Below, piece by piece: positions 58,528 through 64,000 of a stretch of 64,000 bases of DNA. Under the pieces are notes generated by a model, which was not told the origin of the DNA, did no database searches, and worked only from the letters and a program-made list of their open reading frames with translations. Both the position numbers and the translations under genes were made by a program. Positions within the stretch are counted from its first letter, which is position 1, and each line of letters opens with the position of its first letter. Source of the DNA: Streptomyces aureoverticillatus (lineage in GTDB: Bacteria > Actinomycetota > Actinomycetes > Streptomycetales > Streptomycetaceae); the NCBI RefSeq assembly GCF_014649395.1, contig NZ_BMSY01000015.1:62001-126000 (forward strand), read 5' to 3'.

Positions 58528-60307
58528 GACCACTCCCAGATGACGGCCGCTCGGGCGGAGACGGAGACGAGGACGAATTCGGAGACGAGGACGAAGACGA
58601 CGAAGGAGGAGGGGACGGAGACGAGGACGGGCGTGGAGACGGGGACTCAGGCGAGGAGGAGGACGGGGACGGAGACGGGGACTCAGGCGAGGAGGAGGAC
58701 GGGGACGGAGACGGGGACGAGGGCGGAGGCGGCGGGTAGGGAGATGCGGTCGAGGACAAGGACGAGGACGGGGGCGACGGCAGGGGCGAGGGCGGAGACG
58801 GGGACGGGGATACGGACGGAGACAGCAGCGGCGGGGACACGGACGAAGGCGAGGACGGGGAAACAGACACGGGGATCGAGACCGACACCACCGTCCCCTC
58901 GCCCGGCGCCGACTCCACCGTCAGCGTTCCGCCGAGCTGCCGCGCCCGCGCCCGTATCGCCGGCAGCCCATGTCCTCGGCCCGCCCGCACGCTCGGCTCG
59001 CCCGGACCGGAACTCCGCCCGCTGTCCGTGGTGGCGACGGGCCCTTGGTCCTCCTCCGGGCCCGGGAGCCGGCGACTTCCCGGACTTCTTGCCGCCGCGA
59101 CCGCGAACCCCTTCCCGTCGTCCGCGATGTCGAGGACCACCTGGTCGTCGAGATACGTCAGTGTCAACGCCGCCGTGGTCGCCTCCGCGTGCTCGCGTAC
59201 GTTCGCCAGCGCGCCCTGCGCGATCCGGAGCAGGGCCGACTGGGCTCTGCCTGGCAGGGGGACGGGCTTGCCCTCGGCGTGGAAGCGGACGGTCGGCTGC
59301 GTCTCCGATTCCCGTTCCGCCAGGGTCCGCAGGGCCGACGGCAGGGCATCGCTGTCGTCGGAGCCCGCGTCGGCCAGGTCTGCGGGGGCGAGGTCGTGGA
59401 CGAAGCGGCGGGCTTCCGCCAGTCCGCGTTCCGTGATCGCTTCCGCTGTCCGGACGTGGGCGCGGGCCGTTGCCGGGTCCGCGTCCCACACGCGGTCGGC
59501 GGCCTGCAGCAGCATCTGCTGGCTGGACAGGCCCTGGGCCAGGGTGTCGTGGATCTCCATCGACAGGCGTTGGCGCTCGGCGAGCGTGCCCTCGCGTCGT
59601 TCGGTGGCGGCCAGCTCGCGTCGGGTGCGGAGCAGGTCGTCGATCAGTGCGCGCTGCTGTGCCGTCTGCTGCTGCATGTGGAGGAACACCGCGGTCGCCA
59701 CGGCGGCGACGGCGGGTGGTGCGAAGGCCAGGTTCGGGTCGAAGCCGCCGGCGAGTCTGAGCTGTGCGGCGACGACGAGAGCGGTGAGGACCGCGACCAG
59801 GGCCAGTGCCGCTCGCGTCGGCAGTGTGCGCAGTCCCGTATAGAACAGGGGCACCGCGCACCACGCGAAACTCGGCGCGAGGACGACGAGGACCACCCAG
59901 GCGCCGACCACCGCGCCCAGCCAGAGCGGGCGGCGGGTGCTGGGGGTGGCTCCCGGCGCCGGGCCCAGGAGATAGAGGACGGCGAGCACGACGGACAGGG
60001 CGATGATGCCCGGTGTGCGGGGCTCGCCCGGGTGCCGCTGGAGATAGCGGGCGAGGGAGGCGGCGAGGAGAAGGAAGAAGGCCGCGTGCATGACGGGGCC
60101 GAGCCAGCGCGACTCGGGGGCGGCGGCGCGGGGGTCGGGACCGGCCGTGTGCCGGCTTCCGGCGGGCGAGCGGTCGTTTCCGTCCGGAGCATCCGCAGCG
60201 TCCGGAGTATCCGCAGCGTCCGAAGTGGCGGGACGGGGGCCGTTCTCGCCGTCGAAGGCGTTCTCGCCCTGGTATCCGGCGCCGAGGCCGTCTGGGTGCT
60301 GGTCCAC
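58517..60307 (-). CDS. senS: SenS-like sensor histidine kinase with a long Ser/Pro tail
   Basis: A 596-residue NarL-type kinase: polar N-terminus (~65 residues), five hydrophobic segments (~72-210), HisKA_3 with His253 (RLSMEIHDTLAQGL), and HATPase_c (NVREHAEAT, DIADDGKGF, GHGLPAIRARARQLGG). The ATPase domain should end near residue 478, but 117 further residues of Ser/Pro repeats follow. SenS kinases sense oxidised or heme-loaded HbpS outside the membrane. GTG 60307 has GAGGAGG five bases upstream. Gly/Pro expansions also interrupt the ATPase lid (~405-440). Confidence 0.88.
   Translation of the reverse strand: MDQHPDGLGAGYQGENAFDGENGPRPATSDAADTPDAADAPDGNDRSPAGSRHTAGPDPRAAAPESRWLGPVMHAAFFLLLAASLARYLQRHPGEPRTPGIIALSVVLAVLYLLGPAPGATPSTRRPLWLGAVVGAWVVLVVLAPSFAWCAVPLFYTGLRTLPTRAALALVAVLTALVVAAQLRLAGGFDPNLAFAPPAVAAVATAVFLHMQQQTAQQRALIDDLLRTRRELAATERREGTLAERQRLSMEIHDTLAQGLSSQQMLLQAADRVWDADPATARAHVRTAEAITERGLAEARRFVHDLAPADLADAGSDDSDALPSALRTLAERESETQPTVRFHAEGKPVPLPGRAQSALLRIAQGALANVREHAEATTAALTLTYLDDQVVLDIADDGKGFAVAAARSPGSRRLPGPEEDQGPVATTDSGRSSGPGEPSVRAGRGHGLPAIRARARQLGGTLTVESAPGEGTVVSVSIPVSVSPSSPSSVSPPLLSPSVSPSPSPPSPLPSPPSSSLSSTASPYPPPPPSSPSPSPSSSSPESPSPSPSSSSPESPSPRPSSSPSPPPSSSSSSSPNSSSSPSPPERPSSGSGHEQ
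58545..58870 (-). repeat. Polypurine (GGAGAC-type) tract coding the SenS tail
   Basis: About 325 bases of the plus strand are almost only GGAGACG/GAGGACG hexamers and relatives. Their complement encodes the Ser/Pro tail of the kinase. Long polypurine tracts can form triplexes and stall replication. Confidence 0.85.
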
Positions 60308-60410
60308 GCTGGCCTCCTCTCGGCCGTCGCACACGCTTGTGATCACGCGCCTGAACTGGGAATACATCCTCATTCTGGCCTGCGAGGCCGCGCGCCCGGA
60401 TCAGCCGAAC

Positions 60411-60430
60411 GGTTGACATGGCTGTCGACC
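60411..60430. promoter_or_regulatory. Candidate SenR operator between senS and hbpS
   Basis: An inverted repeat GGTTGACA-TGGC-TGTCGACC (7 of 8 pairs) in the 253-base divergent region. In S. reticuli SenR binds the hbpS-senS intergenic region; this is the best palindrome there. Confidence 0.55.
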
Positions 60431-60560
60431 GAATCGCGCGCCGCAGGCAGCCGGAACGCCGACGAGAAGGGGCGGGCAGGGGCCGGACGATGGATTGCGT
60501 GGCGAGATCGATTCGCCGCTCACTCTCAGAATCCCGCATCCGGCACAGGAGTCCACGGAC

Positions 60561-61127
60561 ATGAAGTCGATGAAGCAGTTCTCCCCGCGCACGCGATTCC
60601 TCACCACGGCCGCAGCGCTCGCCACGGTCGCCGCGGCGACGTTCGGCACGGTCTCGGCCACGGCCGGGACGCCGGACGCCGCAGCCAAGGCCGCCGTGAC
60701 CGCGGACGCGGGCGACCGCCACCTCACCGGGTCCACACACCTCTCCGTGGCCGCCGCGACCAAGGCCGCGCAGGCCTCGCTGGCCGCCGCGAAGAAGGAG
60801 AACCAGCGCGTGACGGTCGCCGTCGTCGACCGCAACGGCAACACCATCGTCACCCTGCGCGGCGACGGAGCCGGCCCGCAGTCGTACGAGTCCGCGGAGC
60901 GCAAGGCCTACACGGCAGTGTCGTGGAACGCCCCCACCTCCGAGCTGGCCAAGCGCCTCTCCCAGACACCCAACCTCAAGGACATCCCTGGCACCCTGTT
61001 CCTCGCGGGCGCCACCCCCGTCACCGCCAAGGGCGCCCCCATAGCGGGCATAGGCGTGGCGGGCGCGCCGAGCGGTGACCTGGACGAGAAGTTTGCGAAG
61101 GCGGGAGCGGCAGCGCTCGGCCGCTGA
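60561..61127 (+). CDS. hbpS: HbpS-like secreted heme-binding protein
   Basis: A 188-residue GlcG/HbpS protein with an N-terminal signal (TRFLTTAAALATVAAATFGT). The HbpS core is LSVAAATKAAQASLAAAKKE, VAVVDRNGNTIVTLRGDGAG and an EXXE iron-type motif in YESAERKAY. In S. reticuli HbpS binds heme and iron outside the cell and signals oxidative stress to SenS. That protein is Tat-exported, but here the basic region is PRTR, not a twin-arginine. ATG 60561 has AGGAG nine bases upstream. Confidence 0.9.
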   Translation: MKSMKQFSPRTRFLTTAAALATVAAATFGTVSATAGTPDAAAKAAVTADAGDRHLTGSTHLSVAAATKAAQASLAAAKKENQRVTVAVVDRNGNTIVTLRGDGAGPQSYESAERKAYTAVSWNAPTSELAKRLSQTPNLKDIPGTLFLAGATPVTAKGAPIAGIGVAGAPSGDLDEKFAKAGAAALGR

Positions 61128-61265
61128 TCTGGCATGGGCAGCTGGCCCACTGGCCGGTCGGCCCTGGGGGTGAGACAGGCATCAGCCGACCCGATGAGGC
61201 CCACAGGGCGCCCGGTCGACTCCCGGGACAGAGCCTCGCGGGGCGGTGGTCATAGGATCACAGAG

Positions 61266-62747
61266 GTGAACTACCGAGCCACCGCCCCTCTGACCAGGGG
61301 GCCCCGCGCCCGCCGCACCGCGCCCGCCGCCCTGGCCGCCCTGACCCTCACCGCGCTCACCGCCTGCACCGGAGGGGGCGTGGACGGCACCCCCGGCGCC
61401 GCAGGGGTCCGCGACCCGTTCTTCCCGAAGCTCGGCAACGGGGGATACGACGTGGCGCACTACGGCCTGACCCTCGGCTACGACCCCGAGTCCCGCCACC
61501 TCACCGGCACCGCGGAGATCACGGCCCGCGCCACCAAGAACCTCAGCGCCTTCAACCTCGACCTCAAGGGCCTGGAGGTCAAGGAGGTCACCGTCGAGGG
61601 CAAAGAGGCCCGCTTCAGCCGGGAGGGCGACGAGCTGAACGTGCGCCCGCGCGACGACCTCGACCGGGGTGAGACGTTCCGCGCGACCGTCCGCTACTCC
61701 GGCACACCGCAGACGGTCACCGACGCGGACGGCTCCAAGGAAGGCTGGCTGAAGGGAGAGGAAAGCGCGCTCGCGGTCGGCGAGCCGGCCGGCTCGATGG
61801 CGTGGTTCCCGGGCAACAACCACCCGAGCGACAAGGCCGTGTACGACATACAGATCACCGTGCCCAAGGGCCTGAAAGCCATCTCCAACGGTGAGTTGAC
61901 GAACGAGACCACGACGAACGGCCGCACCACGTTCGCCTGGCACAACGCCGAGCCCATGGCCAGCTATCTGGCGACGGTGGCGATCGGCGAGTACGACACG
62001 AAGAAGTCGATGACGTCGAAGTCGGACTCCGGCATCCCGGTGTTCACGGCGATCGACCCGACGATGCCGGAGGACAAGTACGAGAAGACAGAGAAGGTCC
62101 TGGCGAAGATCCCCGAGATCATCGACTGGGCGGAAACCAACTTCGGTGACTACCCCTTCTCCTCGACCGGTGCGATCGTCGACGACCGGGTGAACCTGGG
62201 CTACGCCCTGGAGACCCAGACCAAGCCGGTGTTCCCCGCCTCCGACGCCGACACGTCGACGCTCGTCCACGAGCTGGCCCACCAGTGGTTCGGCAACTCG
62301 GTCACGCCGAAGACCTGGCAGGACATGTGGCTCAACGAAGGTTTCGCGACCTACGCGGAGTGGCTGTGGGCCGAGGACAACGGAGGCGACAGCGCGCAGG
62401 ACACCTTCGACGCGCTGTACGAGGGGGACTACTACGAAGCGGCGGAGGACAACGAAGCCATCTGGGACTTCCCGCCCGCGAGGCAGCCGGACGCCGAGAA
62501 CGTCTCGGGTGACCCGGTGTACGACCGGGGCGCGATGGTGATCCACAAGATCCGTGAGACGGTCGGCGACGACACCTTCTACGAGATCATCCAGGGCTGG
62601 GCGAAGAGCCACCGGCACGGCAACGCGAACACGAAGGACTTCACGGAGTACGTCGAGAAGCACGCCGGCGACGACGAGTCGCGCGAGGAGCTGAAGCGGG
62701 TGTGGACGGAATGGCTCTACGGAGACGGGAAGCCGGAGAACCCATAG
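61266..62747 (+). CDS. Secreted M1-family metallo-aminopeptidase lipoprotein
   Basis: A 493-residue M1 peptidase: lipobox LTAC-TGG after a signal region, beta-sandwich domain, then the zinc motif HELAHQWFGN with the third ligand in WLNEGFATYAEW. The usual GAMEN substrate motif is replaced by GYALE in VNLGYALETQTK, as in M1 proteases of secreted actinobacterial lipoproteins. It trims peptides outside the cell. GTG 61266 has AGGA seven bases upstream. Confidence 0.93.
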   Translation: MNYRATAPLTRGPRARRTAPAALAALTLTALTACTGGGVDGTPGAAGVRDPFFPKLGNGGYDVAHYGLTLGYDPESRHLTGTAEITARATKNLSAFNLDLKGLEVKEVTVEGKEARFSREGDELNVRPRDDLDRGETFRATVRYSGTPQTVTDADGSKEGWLKGEESALAVGEPAGSMAWFPGNNHPSDKAVYDIQITVPKGLKAISNGELTNETTTNGRTTFAWHNAEPMASYLATVAIGEYDTKKSMTSKSDSGIPVFTAIDPTMPEDKYEKTEKVLAKIPEIIDWAETNFGDYPFSSTGAIVDDRVNLGYALETQTKPVFPASDADTSTLVHELAHQWFGNSVTPKTWQDMWLNEGFATYAEWLWAEDNGGDSAQDTFDALYEGDYYEAAEDNEAIWDFPPARQPDAENVSGDPVYDRGAMVIHKIRETVGDDTFYEIIQGWAKSHRHGNANTKDFTEYVEKHAGDDESREELKRVWTEWLYGDGKPENP

Positions 62748-62891
62748 GTCCACGGCATATAGGTCCACGGCACCCATACGTCCACGGCGCGAGGCAGTTC
62801 CCCACGAGGGCGCAGGACCGCCCCCCACGGGACCACTCCCCACGGGACCCACGGGACCACTCCCCACGGGGTCACCCCCCCACAGGATCGC

Positions 62892-63416
62892 TCATAGCGG
62901 CTTGCGCAATACGGCGCACGGGCGGCCCAGTTGGGCGTCCTTGCGGTGGTCGATGAGTGTGTAGCCGAGGGCGGTCCAGAAGGCGAGGGCCTTCGGGTTG
63001 TTGTCGAGGACGGCGAGGCGTACCGCGGTGCGGCCGGCGGAGCGGAAGCGGTCTTCGACGGCGGTGACCAACCGCCGCCCGAGGCCGGTGCGTTGGACGC
63101 GGGCGTCGACCAGGAGGAGACCGATCCACGGGTCGGGGTCCGCCGGGTCGGGGTGGTGGGCGAGCGTGACGACGACACCGACGAGTCGGCCCTCGGAGCG
63201 CCCGAGGAGGACTTCGGCGCCGGGTTGGGCGAGTTCGTCGGCGAGCGCGCCGGCGATCTGCTCGGTCCTGATGTCGTACGCGTCCGGGAAGTCTCCGCTG
63301 AGGGCGAAGAACTCGTGGTTGGAGGCGTAGAGAGCGGTGAGTTCGGTGAGCAGGGGGCCGGGCAGGTCGCCCGGGGCGGAGCCGTCAGCGGTGGCCGCGA
63401 GCGGTTCGAGGATCAT
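62892..63416 (-). CDS. GNAT N-acetyltransferase
   Basis: A 174-residue GNAT: WIGLLLVDARVQRTGLGRRL acetyl-CoA loop, AVRLAVLDNNPKALAFW and LGYTLIDHRKD. Start ATG 63416 (MILEPLAATAD). Possibly acts on an antibiotic or protein amine; substrate unknown. Confidence 0.88.
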   Translation of the reverse strand: MILEPLAATADGSAPGDLPGPLLTELTALYASNHEFFALSGDFPDAYDIRTEQIAGALADELAQPGAEVLLGRSEGRLVGVVVTLAHHPDPADPDPWIGLLLVDARVQRTGLGRRLVTAVEDRFRSAGRTAVRLAVLDNNPKALAFWTALGYTLIDHRKDAQLGRPCAVLRKPL

Positions 63417-63496
63417 GCGGCGCAGGCTAGCTGTCCGGGAAGGGGCGGTGGTGTTTGGACGGTGCGCTGGGACGGTGAGTCGTGGTGCTGGGCGAT

Positions 63497-63622
63497 GAGT
63501 CGCGGCGCCGGGACGCGGAGTCGCGGCGCTGGGACGGGGAGCCGTAGCGCCGGGACGCGGAGTCGCGGCGCTGGGACGGGGAGCTGCGGCGCTGAGACGG
63601 GGAGTCGCGGTTGCTAGGACGG
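63497..63622. repeat. 21-bp tandem array overlapping the end of a gene
   Basis: Units near GAGTCGCGGCGCTGGGACGG start at 63497, 63518, 63539, 63560, 63581 and 63602, an exact 21-bp period. The last unit reaches into the 3' end of the truncated membrane-protein gene. With 63417-63496 it forms the gap between that gene and the GNAT gene. Confidence 0.88.
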
Positions 63623-64000
63623 GGAGTCGGGGGACGTCGTGGTGCCGGCTCCGGTGGGGTCGGAGGTGTCGCGGTCGGTCGACTGGCGCCACTCGCTCAC
63701 CAGGATCCAGATCATGGCGCCGAGGGCACCGGTGTTGGCGGCGAGCCAGAAGGGGGAGGGGTCGGGGTCGCTCAGGTTGTCGATGAGCATGACGAGCAGG
63801 AAGAAGGTGAGGGCGCACGACCCGTAGAACTGGCGGCGAGCGAATCGGCGGGTTCGACTGGGGCCTTCGGCCAGGCGGAGGGCGTAGATCTCGACGTCAC
63901 CGAAGACGTCCGTGGCGCGTTCCTCGCCGGGGGCTGAGGCGAGATGCTGCCGGGCCTCGCGGATGTGGCCGCGGGCCTGGGCGGACGGCAGGGCATGGCG
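63614..64000 (-). CDS. Membrane protein truncated by the window edge
   Basis: An open frame enters from the right edge and stops with TAG at 63616-63614, giving 128 residues without a start in the window. It has a helical N-terminal part with basic residues (GEERATDVFGDVEIYALRLA), two hydrophobic segments (SCALTFFLLVMLIDNL and FWLAANTGALGAMIWILVSE) and a Thr/Ser-rich tail. The codon bias (GC3) supports coding. Family unknown. Confidence 0.7.
   Translation of the reverse strand, partial: RHALPSAQARGHIREARQHLASAPGEERATDVFGDVEIYALRLAEGPSRTRRFARRQFYGSCALTFFLLVMLIDNLSDPDPSPFWLAANTGALGAMIWILVSEWRQSTDRDTSDPTGAGTTTSPDSPS

Overview
The window is a 64-kb stretch of a very GC-rich actinobacterial chromosome, almost certainly Streptomyces. 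The evidence is extreme third-position GC, GTG starts with strong AGGAGG-type ribosome sites, mycothiol synthesis (mshA), CarD, an F420-type PPOX enzyme, the multiple-sugar ATPase MsiK, a HbpS/SenS/SenR heme sensor, and an order mshA - gpmA - phoU/phoR/phoP - carD - ispD - ispF - cysS - rlmB - msiK that I remember from the S. coelicolor core (about SCO4204 to SCO4240; recollection, not searched). I see no phage, transposase, rRNA or CRISPR. One tRNA-Thr(TGT) is present.

Layout. 0-9 kb, drug response: a DrrAB-like exporter with a divergent TetR repressor and a 40-bp palindromic operator; a second TetR divergent from a HelD/HelR-type RNA polymerase motor with its own operator; a PLP lyase divergent from a LysR regulator. 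9-14 kb: a DUF4097 protein and an ABC ATPase lacking a permease, a methyltransferase, then an AhpD-like gene overlapping an ECF41 sigma factor. 14-20 kb: XRE regulator, HbhA-like protein, DUF2516, a receiver-SpoIIE phosphatase, an NlpC/P60 hydrolase and a methyltransferase. 20-42 kb is mainly housekeeping core: mshA, YbjN, a Tat-exported beta-helix protein, a toxin-antitoxin-like pair, an MFS exporter, gpmA, a 37-residue Cys-rich peptide, the Pho system, carD, ispDF, cysS, rlmB, a DoxX-domain protein, a sugar nucleotidyltransferase and msiK. 42-64 kb is accessory: a giant secreted Cys-rich protein, a second ECF41 sigma with a divergent AhpD-like gene and YceI, a DsbA-like lipoprotein, an APH-like kinase, an Eis acetyltransferase, oxidoreductases, senS-senR/hbpS, an M1 peptidase, a GNAT and a truncated membrane protein.

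Two themes stand out. First, two complete ECF41 modules occur about 35 kb apart. Both have readable promoters with exactly 16-bp spacers: a TGTCACA type at the first, and a mirror-image CCTCACA pair at the second that drives sigma and target in opposite directions. In both modules one transcript leader consists of tandem CGTACG units. Second, the window is unusually rich in minisatellites: at least nine intergenic arrays with unit sizes of 10-29 bp, plus in-frame repeat insertions inside otherwise conserved proteins (HelR-like motor, the phosphatase receiver, XRE regulator, DoxX protein, Eis, a quinone oxidoreductase, SenR and SenS). Several insertions sit in functionally sensitive places, such as right after a receiver phospho-acceptor.
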